64,000 bases of DNA, taken from contig NZ_JTJC03000002.1 in the NCBI RefSeq assembly GCF_000817735.3, positions 1 to 64,000 of the forward strand. Reading direction: 5' to 3'. The notes beneath the pieces are model-generated. The model was given only the letters and a program-made list of their open reading frames with translations, was not told the origin of the DNA and made no database searches. This document shows positions 55,562 through 64,000 of the stretch, piece after piece. Each line of letters begins with the position of its first letter. The stretch's first letter is position 1. Position numbers and translations under genes: made by a program. Source of the DNA: Scytonema millei VB511283. Lineage in GTDB: Bacteria > Cyanobacteriota > Cyanobacteriia > Cyanobacteriales > Chroococcidiopsidaceae.

Positions 55562-56536
55562 TTATGCTACAGAATTATCTTGAATGTAGTTAGCGCGAAT
55601 TCGAGCGATCTTCTGAAGTAAATGATTAGCAAGTTTAGGCGATAGTAGTTGAATCAGCAGTAATTTTACGAGTAGTGTTTGGACTTTTCTATTCAATAAT
55701 ATTCGAGGTTGTAACTGAATAGCCATTTGTAATTTTTGCCAAGCCACTCCCGCTGCTGTTGCACCCGGAATTTTAGTTAAATATAAGTGGGATAAATAGC
55801 GATAAAGATTAGCCAAGCTTTGACTTTTCAGAAATTGTAACTGAGCCGGAGCCACTTGAAATGCTCGGTCGATAACTCGAATTGCATCTTTCTCCATCAC
55901 CTCAATTTTGGCAGAAGCTGAACCAGCGGTTTGACGGTAAAAAATTTGAGTTTTAGGAACGACTACAAAATCATACTTAGCTGCTAAACGGAGATACAAA
56001 TCCCATTCTTCTGCATGGGTTAGGGTTGGATCGAATTCGCCAACATCTGCTAAAGCAGTTCGGCGAATCAAAGGATTTGAACCGCTTAAGAGAAAATTAG
56101 TTTTTAATAATTCTGCATAGACATTACCCTCGAAATATATGGGGCGATCGTCATGAAAAAACTTGCCTTGCCGATCCATAAAACACGTCCAACTATAAGC
56201 AACTCCTGCGGCTGGATGTTGCTGTAATGCTGCGAATTGAAGTTCTAATTTATCTGGTGTCCACAGATCGTCAGCATCGATAAAGGTGATATATTCGCTG
56301 GTAGATAAAGAAATACCGCGATTGCGGGCAACTGATACGCCACCATTTTCATAGGAAACTACTTTCAGTCGAGGGTCTCGAACGGTTTGGATTAATTCGA
56401 GCGTGCGATCGCTAGACCCATCGTCAATAACGATTAACTCAAAATCTGTAAAAGTTTGTTTTTGAATCGAGGCAATTGTTTCTAGAATCGTATTTTGGGA
56501 ATTGTATGCAGGCACAATAACTGAGATTGTAGGCAT
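55562..56536 (-). CDS. GT2-family glycosyltransferase C
   Basis: 324 residues. TISVIVPAYNSQNTILETI, VIDDGSSDRTLELIQ and FIDADDLWTPDK (DAD variant of the DxD motif). AEEWDLYLRLAAKYDF follows. Less similar to GT2 A/B. Its start is only three bases after the preceding gene's stop, so translationally coupled to the Wzy-like protein. Confidence 0.92.
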   Translation of the reverse strand: MPTISVIVPAYNSQNTILETIASIQKQTFTDFELIVIDDGSSDRTLELIQTVRDPRLKVVSYENGGVSVARNRGISLSTSEYITFIDADDLWTPDKLELQFAALQQHPAAGVAYSWTCFMDRQGKFFHDDRPIYFEGNVYAELLKTNFLLSGSNPLIRRTALADVGEFDPTLTHAEEWDLYLRLAAKYDFVVVPKTQIFYRQTAGSASAKIEVMEKDAIRVIDRAFQVAPAQLQFLKSQSLANLYRYLSHLYLTKIPGATAAGVAWQKLQMAIQLQPRILLNRKVQTLLVKLLLIQLLSPKLANHLLQKIARIRANYIQDNSVA

Positions 56537-56539
56537 GTC

Positions 56540-57844
56540 TTAACTCTTAAATGAGAGGGTTCTTGTTTGGCGATCGGCAAAAATTGGTACGTCTTCCTTA
56601 AAAGCTATTCCCGTGAGAATTAACCCTTGCCAATAAAGATAGGATGCCAACTGAATATCCACAGCAGCTGTTGCAATCAGTAAGACCAAATAAATATTTA
56701 ACGCAGTTTTAGCGATCGCGCTTTTCCTAGCTTTCAGAGTTAGCTCGACAAAACCCCAGACGATCGCAAATGTAAAGGCAAGAAAACCTACAACTCCATG
56801 CAAATAAAATAGATCGGGCCAATGATTGTGAGTGCCGATCGGCATATGTTCTGTATATTTTGGTCCTTTCTCTTCTACAACTCCATGACCCCAAATTGGT
56901 GCTTCCATCCAACGGTTCATCGTCACTTCAGCTAGGCGTTTTCTGACAACTTCAGAACTACGGCGAATGCCACTAATCGCTCGATCCCAAGCTGTTTGCA
57001 TTAGCTCGATCAGTTGAGGTGCAATCATGCCTATCACAACACTGAATAAACCTACGATCAGTTGAATGTACCAACCAAAATTAGTCAACAACCAAGAGGC
57101 GATCGGCACGGCAACCAGACAAACAATTGTCGATCGCGAGCCAGAACCTACGACCATTGCCGCACCTCCGATCGTGCCAAGCCAACGCCATTTTTTATTG
57201 GCTTCTTGACTGGATAAAAAGAAATAAATATTCCCAATAATACCTAAATTATTCGCAAAGTTAGCAAACAAACGCAAACGAAATTGTCGAGCTTCACCAA
57301 AGTCTCCACCAACATCATATAAATTAACAGTATAAAAGCTGGCAGAACCGCGAAATGCAACTAGGGGAGAAACATAAGAAAAGCTCGGTATACGCAATAA
57401 ATACATTAGGTAACAGATCGTCGCTAAAATCAAGCTTTGCAAGCAAAGAATACAAGCAGCTCGATAAATCACTTGTGGACGAATTTTTAGGCATCCTGCT
57501 AGGGGAAATAATGCCATTAAAGCCCAACTTCGCGCCCAGTTGTTGACCGTGGTAAAAACAAACTTTGGTATCCCTAGATCGAATTCCATATGGGACATAA
57601 AGATTGTTAGCTCTATGAATAACATGCCAACAATCCATATCCACACAGATAGCGGAATGCTAATCTTTTCTGACTCTGGTGTGTCTTTTGTTTGGAACCA
57701 CCATCTTTTAAAAACACACCCTGCCAAGAGAAATCCTAAAGTTGGAATCCAAACGAGTTGCGCTCCCAGAAAATAAATGGGATACGTCAGAATTATGGTA
57801 TACCAGACCAATTTCTCCTCAAAATTTTGAGGTTTAACGCTCAT
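56540..57844 (-). CDS. O-antigen ligase / Wzy-like polymerase
   Basis: 434 residues with ~11 transmembrane segments and a large loop between the last segments. VGSGSRSTIVCLVAVPIASWL resembles the conserved region of Wzy_C/O-antigen ligase proteins. A role in polymerising or ligating lipid-linked glycans is expected from family and context. Overlaps the cluster order Wzz-Wzy-GT2-Wzx. Confidence 0.8.
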   Translation of the reverse strand: MSVKPQNFEEKLVWYTIILTYPIYFLGAQLVWIPTLGFLLAGCVFKRWWFQTKDTPESEKISIPLSVWIWIVGMLFIELTIFMSHMEFDLGIPKFVFTTVNNWARSWALMALFPLAGCLKIRPQVIYRAACILCLQSLILATICYLMYLLRIPSFSYVSPLVAFRGSASFYTVNLYDVGGDFGEARQFRLRLFANFANNLGIIGNIYFFLSSQEANKKWRWLGTIGGAAMVVGSGSRSTIVCLVAVPIASWLLTNFGWYIQLIVGLFSVVIGMIAPQLIELMQTAWDRAISGIRRSSEVVRKRLAEVTMNRWMEAPIWGHGVVEEKGPKYTEHMPIGTHNHWPDLFYLHGVVGFLAFTFAIVWGFVELTLKARKSAIAKTALNIYLVLLIATAAVDIQLASYLYWQGLILTGIAFKEDVPIFADRQTRTLSFKS

Positions 57845-57857
57845 AGGATTTTCCTTT

Positions 57858-57950
57858 GAATCGGGAGTCGGGAGTCGGGTGCGATCGAGATTAATTGCGA
57901 CTTGCGAATTCCAAATTCCGAATTCCGAATTCCGAATTCCCCTTTACCCC
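57858..57950. repeat. CGGGAGTCGGGAGTCGGG and AATTCCGAATTCCG tract
   Basis: GGGAGTCGGGAG units followed by four ATTCCGA units, between the Wzz-like and Wzy-like genes. Same modules as 9640-9668 and 62970-62990. Confidence 0.9.
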
Positions 57951-59368
57951 TCCACAATCCGATGCTGGGTTTTATGTTCTAGTTCCAGCATCGTCATCCG
58001 TCTTTGTCGCAGCCAGAATGCGAGTATACCTGCGCTGACAAATAGAGAACCGCCAGTTGCACCAAGTAAAATAAACATCCTTTTCGGCGAACTCGGAGAT
58101 TTTGGTAAGTTCGGTTCTGCCACAATTTGTAGTAAAGGATAGGAACCAAAGGCATTTGACCTAATGATATCTAAGTTGGCAAGCGTAGAAGAGAACACTG
58201 CTTCAGATACCTGTAATTCACGCCTGAGAGCTTCTAAAGTCGTTTCTTTTTGCGATAAAGTACGGAGGCGGTTTTCTAATTGCAAGATTTGCTGTTCGGT
58301 TTCTTTGGCTTGAGATTGCAAGCCGCGATTCTCAGCTTGAGCATCGACGAGCGCTTGGAAGAGGCTTTCTCGCGCCGAACCGTTACTGGTATTAAGGTTG
58401 AGTTGTTGAATGAGATCTTGGCTGACTGGTCGTCCGAGTAACGACTCACTGCGGACAAGCATTGCTTGAGCTGCTGCGTCGCGCTTGTTTTGCTCTGCAA
58501 CAATCGTGGGATGATCGGGTAAAAATTTAGCGCTCAGAGTCACCAAATCGGCACTGGCTTCACTGTAATTTTTTAAGTTTTGCTGAAATACTTGATCTGT
58601 TTGTAACACGAAGGCATTAGCAGCATCCTGTTCCGAGAGATTTAAATTAGCTGCTAGTTGTTGCAAACGAGAATTCGATTGTTGTTGTTGAGCGACAATT
58701 TCGGCTCGTTGTTTGCGTAAGGCTTCGATGTTGTCAGAGAGAGCTTTGAGCTGATCGCTAGAGTTCAAGCCAGAGATGGCTTTGTAGTCAGAGAGCCGCT
58801 TTTGAGCCATTTCTAGCTTGCGCTGGGAAGAACTTAAAGCAGTTTGGAAACTGGCATCGCGTTGAATGAATTCTTGGACTCTGAGTTCGTTGACTCTAGC
58901 CTGAATCGCTCTGTAAAGAGCGTAGGATTTATCCCGTGCTTCTTCAGGATTGTCTCCTGTCATTTGAAATTCGATGATGCTAGTGCTGTCGCCGATCTTG
59001 ACTTTAGGTTTGCCAAACTCTTGAGGAGATATATCCATTTGAGTGGCAGCAATCTGAATTACGGCATCGCTTTCTGCGAGAAATTTATAATTCTGCCTGG
59101 GATCTTGAGTACTAATGCTGTAGGGCGAGGAGCTATCTAAAGAAGTCTGTCCGATCTCTGGAAGGGATACTCTAGCTTGAGCGGCAGTTCCTGGCACGTT
59201 AACAGCCCATCCACTGGTGTAGGTTGGAGCTTTAAGCTTTAAATACGCTAAAGCCGAACACCAAATGGCAGCATTAGCCAATATACCAATGAGTAGATAG
59301 GGAGACCAATGAACTTGCTGTAGTCTTGACTTGGGAAACGGGCGAGAAATTGTCACGGATTCAGTCAT
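57944..59368 (-). CDS. Wzz/GumC-like polysaccharide co-polymerase
   Basis: 474 residues. Transmembrane segments at the N-terminus (~30-50) and C-terminus (~435-460) flank a long periplasmic coiled coil (RSQLLGRP..., QLENRLRTLSQKETTLEALRRELQ). Proline-containing PxSPSSPKR motif precedes TM2. No kinase domain, so it lacks the BY-kinase part found in Wzc. It determines chain length. First gene of the leftward polysaccharide cluster. Confidence 0.88.
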   Translation of the reverse strand: MTESVTISRPFPKSRLQQVHWSPYLLIGILANAAIWCSALAYLKLKAPTYTSGWAVNVPGTAAQARVSLPEIGQTSLDSSSPYSISTQDPRQNYKFLAESDAVIQIAATQMDISPQEFGKPKVKIGDSTSIIEFQMTGDNPEEARDKSYALYRAIQARVNELRVQEFIQRDASFQTALSSSQRKLEMAQKRLSDYKAISGLNSSDQLKALSDNIEALRKQRAEIVAQQQQSNSRLQQLAANLNLSEQDAANAFVLQTDQVFQQNLKNYSEASADLVTLSAKFLPDHPTIVAEQNKRDAAAQAMLVRSESLLGRPVSQDLIQQLNLNTSNGSARESLFQALVDAQAENRGLQSQAKETEQQILQLENRLRTLSQKETTLEALRRELQVSEAVFSSTLANLDIIRSNAFGSYPLLQIVAEPNLPKSPSSPKRMFILLGATGGSLFVSAGILAFWLRQRRMTMLELEHKTQHRIVEG

Positions 59369-59806
59369 TCAGCAATCCTCCTAGCAGATGTTTCAACTGA
59401 TACATTTTTTTAACAAAAATAACTAGCTGCTACGCAAACTTTAACTATAAAAATTACTCCGTCTCAACCTCTCGCCTGTACTTCATTACACCTACTCTGA
59501 AAACATAATTTCTCAGTCCTGGGTATGAACGTGAACTAATACTAAATAGTTATTACCGCTCTCCCAGCCAAAGTGTTGCCTCAGATTATAGACTAACTCC
59601 TAATTTCTCTGACAGTTACAAATCTTAATTTACCCTGAAATATGATTTTGTGACTAAAAGAGCGAAAATCATCTAAATTTTCCCTGGTTTTAGTGGTTTC
59701 TTCATCCTATTTGAAGTGGTTTAGGAGGACAGGAGTATAGATCTCTCCTATGAAAAGTCAAGCGATACGGAGTCAATATATCTCGGTTAGTGATGCAAAG
59801 ATCTTG
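59369..59806. other. Intergenic region, nothing clear
   Basis: A+T-rich; the promoter of the polysaccharide cluster is presumably here. No coding frame or RNA was recognised. Confidence 0.4.
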
Positions 59807-59970
59807 AAGATCCCCCCTAGCCCACGGACACTTTAACGCGAGTTGCTACAACGGGGGATACCCCCGCAACGCACTCGCTCCTCAAGTCGGGAAACCCGCC
59901 CACGTAAGTGTCCTCCCCTTAAAAAGGGGGGAACTTAAAGCCCCCGATTTGGCGGGGGTTGGGGGATCTT
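59807..59970. mobile_element. Non-coding element with inverted AAGATCCCCC ends
   Basis: ~164 bases. Left end AAGATCCCCCCTAGCCC and right end GGTTGGGGGATCTT are inverted repeats. It also has hairpin-forming sequences (CGGGGGATACCCCCG-like at 59850, CCCCTTAAAAAGGGGGG at 59925, CCCCCGATTTGGCGGGGG at 59941). No frame. Resembles a dispersed cyanobacterial MITE-type element, or a run of transcription terminators. Confidence 0.65.
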
Positions 59971-60145
59971 GCCTTAATCGAAAATATTAAATACGGAGTA
60001 TATTTGACAACATAGACCACAATAAAAAAGTCGTTCTCAACTAGCAAATTTTTAGTGAATGCTCGATTTGAAAAGCATCAACTGAGGCGATCGCCACGAA
60101 ATTGCTGAAGAAAAACGACAAGAAAATTTAAGTATCGTTTATGGC

Positions 60146-62803
60146 TTAATTTGTATCAGGCTTAGAAAGAGCAGACGAATAGGTGACAACTGAGCGTTGA
60201 CGCTGGAAAGAAAGAGCGCCATCCTGACAATCGACTTGAATCGTGTCGCCTTCGGTAAAAGTTCCTTCTAATAATTTGGTTGCCAAAGGATTTCGTAGGT
60301 GGCGTTGGATGGCTCGTTTGAGCGGACGAGCGCCGTATACGGGGTCGTAGCCAATATCTACTAAGTAATCTTGAGCTGCTGGCGATAGCACGATGCCAAT
60401 TTTTTGTTCGTCGAGTAATCTTTCAAATTGTTTGAGTTGAATGCCAACGATTTGCCGCAGTTGGCTGCGATCTAGGGGATGGAAAATAATCAGGTCATCG
60501 ATGCGGTTGAGAAATTCGGGGCGGAAATGCGATCGCAAGACTTCTAAAACTTGCCGTTGTATCTGTTCGTAGTTAGCATCATCTCCAGATAAATTGAGAA
60601 TGCGATCGCTACCGATATTACTCGTCATGACGATTACCGTATTGCGAAAATCAACAGTTCTGCCCTGAGAATCTGTAATCCGCCCGTCATCTAGCACTTG
60701 CAGGAATATGTTGAAGACATCTGGGTGAGCTTTTTCCACCTCATCTAACAACAACACGGAGTAGGGACGGCGGCGGATTGCTTCTGAGAGTTGTCCTCCT
60801 TCCTCATAGGCAACGTAGCCTGGAGGCGATCCTACTAGCCGCATCACAGAGGATTTATCCATATACTCGGACATATCCAGTCGCACCATTGCATCGTCTG
60901 AATCAAATAAAAACTGCGCCAATGCCCGCGCTAATTCTGTTTTACCCACCCCTGTCGGACCCATGAACAAGAAAGAACCGATAGGACGACCGGGATCTTT
61001 CATGCCTGCCCGAGCGCTGCGGATAGCTGCTGCTACAGCCGATACAGCCTCAGATTGACCGACAACTCTAGCGTGCAGGTGGCTTTCGAGTTGGAGTAAT
61101 TTCTGGCGTTCTGACTCTAACAGGCGATTGACAGGGATGCCCGTCCACTTAGCGACGATCTCGGCAATATCAGCTTCGGAGACTTCTTCTCGTAACAGTG
61201 TAGAACCCTGGCTTTGAATTTCTATGAGTAGAGTTTCTTTTGCTTCGCGATCGCGCTGTACTCCTTCTAGTTGTCCGTATTTCAGCCGTGCTGCCGTGTT
61301 GAGATCGTAGGCGCGTTCTGCCTGCTCGATCTGCACCCGCAAAGATTCTTCTTCTTTTTTCAAAGCCCCGATCGCATCAAGGATCTGTTTTTCACCCTGC
61401 CATTGAGAATTTAATTCCTGTTGTTTTTGCGTCAGTGTCGAAATTTCTTGCTCGATCCGTTCCAAGCGTTCTTTGGTAATGGCAGCGCGTTGGTCTTCAC
61501 CAGCGATCGAAAGCTTTTCCATCTCCAACTGCATTAAACGGCGATCGATGATTTCTAGTTCTGTCGGCTTAGAAGTGATCTCCATTTTCAATTGTGCAGC
61601 AGCTTCATCGACGAGATCGATCGCCTTATCGGGTAAAAAGCGATCGGTGATGTAGCGGTGGGACAGGGTAGCGGCTGCAACTAGAGCAGAATCAGTAATT
61701 TTGACGCTGTGATGCGCTTCGTAGCGTTCTTTCAAGCCTCGGAGAATCGAAATGGTCGTTTCTACCGAGGGCTGATCGACAAAGACTTGTTGGAAGCGGC
61801 GTTCTAAGGCTGCGTCTTTTTCAATATACTTGCGGTACTCATCTAGAGTCGTCGCGCCAATACAGCGTAACTCTCCTCGTGCCAGCATTGGTTTGAGTAA
61901 GTTGCCCGCGTCCATTGCGCCTTGAGTCGTGCCACCTGCACCGACAACGGTGTGTAATTCGTCGATAAATAAGACGATTTGTCCGTTAGATTCGGTGACT
62001 TCCCGTAATACAGCCCGCAAACGGTCTTCAAATTCACCGCGATATTTTGCTCCAGCAATCAAGCTACCCATGTCGAGAGTAATTAACTGCCTGTTTTTCA
62101 AAGATTCAGGGACATCGCCCTTGATAATCCGTTGCGCCAACCCTTCTGCGATCGCAGTTTTCCCCACACCAGGTTCGCCAATCAAAACAGGATTATTTTT
62201 CGTGCGGCGAGACAATACCTGAATCACGCGCCGCACCTCATCGTCTCTACCAATGACGGGATCGAGCTTGCCAACTTTTGCCTGTTCCGTCAGGTCGCGC
62301 CCAAATTTTTCTAGGGCTTCGTAGCGTGCTTCGGGGGTTCGGTCTATGACCTTTTGATTGCCACGAATCGCCTTAATTGCCGCTTCTAGCTTTGCCGTAT
62401 CGAGATTGAAACCTTTACACACCCTACGCCCGATCCGTTCGTCCTCCCCAAACGCTATCAGCAGGTGTTCGACTGAAACGTGTTGGTCTTGCCAGTTCGT
62501 TCTAATCGCATCAGTCCGGTCGAGCATCAAATCCAAATTTCGACCCAAATAAAGCTGACTGCTTTTACCCACTTTCGGCTGTCGCTTGGCGAAAGCTTCA
62601 AGCTGCTGTGCCATTGCTGCGGGATCGACACCAGCTTTAGTTAGAATCCGATTAGCCAGCCCTTTTGGTTGTTCTAAAAGTGCGATCGCGAGGTGTTCGA
62701 CCTCCAGTTGTTGTTGTTGAAAACGTTGAACCATCAAATCCTGAGAATTGACGATCGCTTCCCAGGCTTCTTCGGTGAACTTGTTAGGGTCGGTGGGCTG
62801 CAT
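60146..62803 (-). CDS. clpB: Chaperone ClpB (AAA+ disaggregase)
   Basis: 885 residues. N domain (1-150), NBD1 with Walker [14 protein letters not shown] near 207 and Walker B VLFIDELH, the M domain coiled coil (~400-530), NBD2 with [10 protein letters not shown] near 610 and [11 protein letters not shown], and the C-terminal oligomerisation domain. It has the length and sequence of bacterial ClpB, not ClpC (no UVR motif). Works with DnaK to resolubilise aggregated proteins after heat stress; cyanobacteria usually have two copies. No HrcA/CIRCE site was found upstream. Confidence 0.96.
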   Translation of the reverse strand: MQPTDPNKFTEEAWEAIVNSQDLMVQRFQQQQLEVEHLAIALLEQPKGLANRILTKAGVDPAAMAQQLEAFAKRQPKVGKSSQLYLGRNLDLMLDRTDAIRTNWQDQHVSVEHLLIAFGEDERIGRRVCKGFNLDTAKLEAAIKAIRGNQKVIDRTPEARYEALEKFGRDLTEQAKVGKLDPVIGRDDEVRRVIQVLSRRTKNNPVLIGEPGVGKTAIAEGLAQRIIKGDVPESLKNRQLITLDMGSLIAGAKYRGEFEDRLRAVLREVTESNGQIVLFIDELHTVVGAGGTTQGAMDAGNLLKPMLARGELRCIGATTLDEYRKYIEKDAALERRFQQVFVDQPSVETTISILRGLKERYEAHHSVKITDSALVAAATLSHRYITDRFLPDKAIDLVDEAAAQLKMEITSKPTELEIIDRRLMQLEMEKLSIAGEDQRAAITKERLERIEQEISTLTQKQQELNSQWQGEKQILDAIGALKKEEESLRVQIEQAERAYDLNTAARLKYGQLEGVQRDREAKETLLIEIQSQGSTLLREEVSEADIAEIVAKWTGIPVNRLLESERQKLLQLESHLHARVVGQSEAVSAVAAAIRSARAGMKDPGRPIGSFLFMGPTGVGKTELARALAQFLFDSDDAMVRLDMSEYMDKSSVMRLVGSPPGYVAYEEGGQLSEAIRRRPYSVLLLDEVEKAHPDVFNIFLQVLDDGRITDSQGRTVDFRNTVIVMTSNIGSDRILNLSGDDANYEQIQRQVLEVLRSHFRPEFLNRIDDLIIFHPLDRSQLRQIVGIQLKQFERLLDEQKIGIVLSPAAQDYLVDIGYDPVYGARPLKRAIQRHLRNPLATKLLEGTFTEGDTIQVDCQDGALSFQRQRSVVTYSSALSKPDTN

Positions 62804-63109
62804 CTTAACGATTTTAGATTTTAGATTTTAGATTTTAGATTGGCGATGTGAGATTAAAAAGAAAATACCACCTGGTGACAGTGGTGCGATCGCTATTAGC
62901 CTATCCTATTTTGAAGGGGTTAGGAGCGAGGAGCGAGGGAAAGAGGGGGCGTAGGGTGTAGGGTGTGGAGAGAATTCGGAATTCGGAATTAATTGTGACT
63001 TGCGAATGCGCGACTTGCGACTTGTCTTGCTCCCCCTTCTTCCCCCTCTCCCTTGTCTCCCTTGTCCCCCGTGTCTTCCCCCTCTCCCCTGTCCGACGTA
63101 TACCTCAGC
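62804..63109. repeat. Repeat-filled gap between clpB and gloA
   Basis: ATTTTAGATTTTAGATTTTAG (62812-62842), GGAGCGAGGAGCGAGGG (62930), GTAGGGTGTAGGGTGTGG (62950), AATTCGGAATTCGG (62974), CTTGCGAATGCGCGACTTGCG and CCCCCTCTCCCTTGTCTCCC (63030-63085). Confidence 0.8.
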
Positions 63110-63535
63110 CTACTGTGACACTAACTCCTTCTGAGGAGTAGCAGATTCTCTAGAACTGAGTTGGATCAACTCTACTTTGTAGCCGTCGGGGTCTTCAACA
63201 AAAGCGATAACTGTAGAACCGTGCTTCATTGGTCCTGGTTCTCGTACTACTTTACCGCCACGGGCTTTAATTTCTTCACAAGTGCCGTAAATGTCATCAA
63301 CGCCGATCGCGATATGACCGTAAGCATCACCTAAGTTGTATTTCTCCGTGTCCCAATTGTAGGTGAGTTCGAGAACGGTGTGGTCTGCCTCATCACCATA
63401 GCCTACAAAAGCCAGGGTAAACTTACCACCTGGATAGTCTTTCTGGCGCAGCAACTTCATGCCCAAAAGTTCGCAGTAAAACTTGAGAGATGCTTCCAAG
63501 TTACCGACGCGAAGCATTGTGTGTAGTAATCGCAT
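63110..63535 (-). CDS. gloA: Lactoylglutathione lyase (glyoxalase I)
   Basis: 141 residues, converts the methylglyoxal-glutathione adduct to lactoylglutathione. All four metal ligands align with the bacterial enzyme: His5, Glu56, His74 and Glu122. [23 protein letters not shown] is present. Length is standard (~135-145). It stands alone. Confidence 0.93.
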   Translation of the reverse strand: MRLLHTMLRVGNLEASLKFYCELLGMKLLRQKDYPGGKFTLAFVGYGDEADHTVLELTYNWDTEKYNLGDAYGHIAIGVDDIYGTCEEIKARGGKVVREPGPMKHGSTVIAFVEDPDGYKVELIQLSSRESATPQKELVSQ

Positions 63536-63584
63536 TAAGTGACTCCAAATTTCAGCATCGATCTCTATTCTAGGCAGTAGGGAG

Positions 63585-63892
63585 CAGTGACCAGTTATCA
63601 GTTATCAGTTATCAGTTAACCAACAACCAACAACCGTCAACTGTTAACCGTCAACCAACAACAAATGACCAATGACCAATGACAACCAATTTCGTGTTGA
63701 ATGATCCTTAACATCGTACCCATCAGCCTGTAAAATTCCTATCCTGACTCAAATGAAGTGATTGGTGAGTAGTGAGTAGTGAGTAGAACCAGTGAAGAGT
63801 GACTTAGTGACAAGAATTGAGTCCAGCCACTAGCCACCAGCCACTAGCCACTGACAACTGATAACTGACAACTGATAACTGATAACTGAAAA
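63585..63892. repeat. Repeat-filled gap upstream of eno
   Basis: CAGTTATCAGTTATCAG (63596-63615), CAACCAACAACCGTCAAC (63619-63660), ATGACCAATGACCAATGAC (63664-63684), GTGAGTAGTGAGTAGTGAG (63763-63785), AGCCACTAGCCACC (63824-63850), and AACTGATAACTGACAACTG (63853-63890). Little unique sequence remains for an eno promoter. Confidence 0.85.
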
Positions 63893-63906
63893 AGGAGCTA
63901 CGCAGC

Positions 63907-64000
63907 ATGATCGATACAATAGACAGCGCTATAGACAACATTATTGCTAGAGAAATTCTCGATTCGCGGGGTCGCCCTACTGTTGAGGCGGAAGTACATT
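63907..64000 (+). CDS. eno: Enolase (N-terminal fragment, runs off the window)
   Basis: Interconverts 2-phosphoglycerate and phosphoenolpyruvate. Only 31 codons are inside the window, but the [14 protein letters not shown] block is diagnostic of the enolase N-terminus. The ATG has AAAGGAG about nine bases upstream. The gene continues past the right edge. Confidence 0.95.
   Translation, partial: MIDTIDSAIDNIIAREILDSRGRPTVEAEVH

Noticed and set aside
62804-63109. CIRCE (HrcA) operator upstream of clpB
   Set aside because: No TTAGCACTC-N9-GAGTGCTAA sequence was found in the repeat-filled upstream region.

Overview
The window is chromosomal DNA of a cyanobacterium. The evidence is the very frequent GCGATCGC (HIP1-type) octamer, a carotenoid ketolase of the CrtW type, a PII protein with a perfect NtcA box, an NtcB-CnaT pair, a carboxysomal-type beta-carbonic anhydrase and many small cyanobacterium-specific proteins. 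The density of short tandem intergenic repeats and palindromes suggests a large-genome Chroococcidiopsis-like or Nostocales-like lineage; that placement is inference. No rRNA, tRNA or CRISPR array was seen.

Layout. 1-5.2 kb (minus strand): arsenic island arsR - PstS/SphX-like phosphate-binding protein - GAPDH - arsJ - acr3. The GAPDH/ArsJ pair is the 1-arseno-3-phosphoglycerate route of arsenate detoxification; the ACR3 arsenite pump is C-terminally truncated. 5.4-12.4 kb: small membrane protein, TenA, pentapeptide-TPR protein, a protein with two winged-helix-like modules and a 33-bp tandem repeat, Zn-ribbon protein, DUF427, overlapping YtxH/DUF948-like pair, PaaK-like ligase. 12.4-22.5 kb: msrA between two inverted copies of a ~100-bp MITE-like element, crtW, thiD, glnB, rdgB, a NrtS-like small transporter, a phosphohexomutase, LOG, GNAT, HAD and GntR proteins. 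22.5-34.1 kb: coiled-coil membrane protein, mnmG, TIGR04376-like protein, Cache-HAMP-PAS histidine kinase, glycerophosphodiesterase with EF-hand-like loops, ligA. 34.6-41.1 kb: ntcB-cnaT (activators of nitrate assimilation genes), an M15-like protein, ccaA, panD, ppa, MarR and small proteins.

41.8-59.4 kb is an exopolysaccharide locus: two secreted GH16 beta-glucanases, a WecG/TagA transferase, two tandem GT4 paralogues, and a minus-strand cluster of Wzz/GumC-like, Wzy/O-antigen-ligase-like, three GT2, Wzx-like and GT39-like proteins. Together these could build, flip, polymerise, export and trim a cell-surface glycan. 59.4-64 kb: a ~164-bp inverted-terminus element, clpB, gloA and the first 94 bases of eno.

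A recurrent theme is that dispersed intergenic repeats have entered reading frames: an in-frame insert in the LigA adenylation domain, the C-terminal tail of NtcB, the N-terminus of ThiD, the last codons of CrtW and the stop codon of the GntR regulator are all made of repeat sequence. The strongest candidates for follow-up are the arsenic island with its own phosphate-binding protein, the repeat-derived coding segments, the msrA-flanking MITE-like pair and the dual-GH16 surface-glycan locus.
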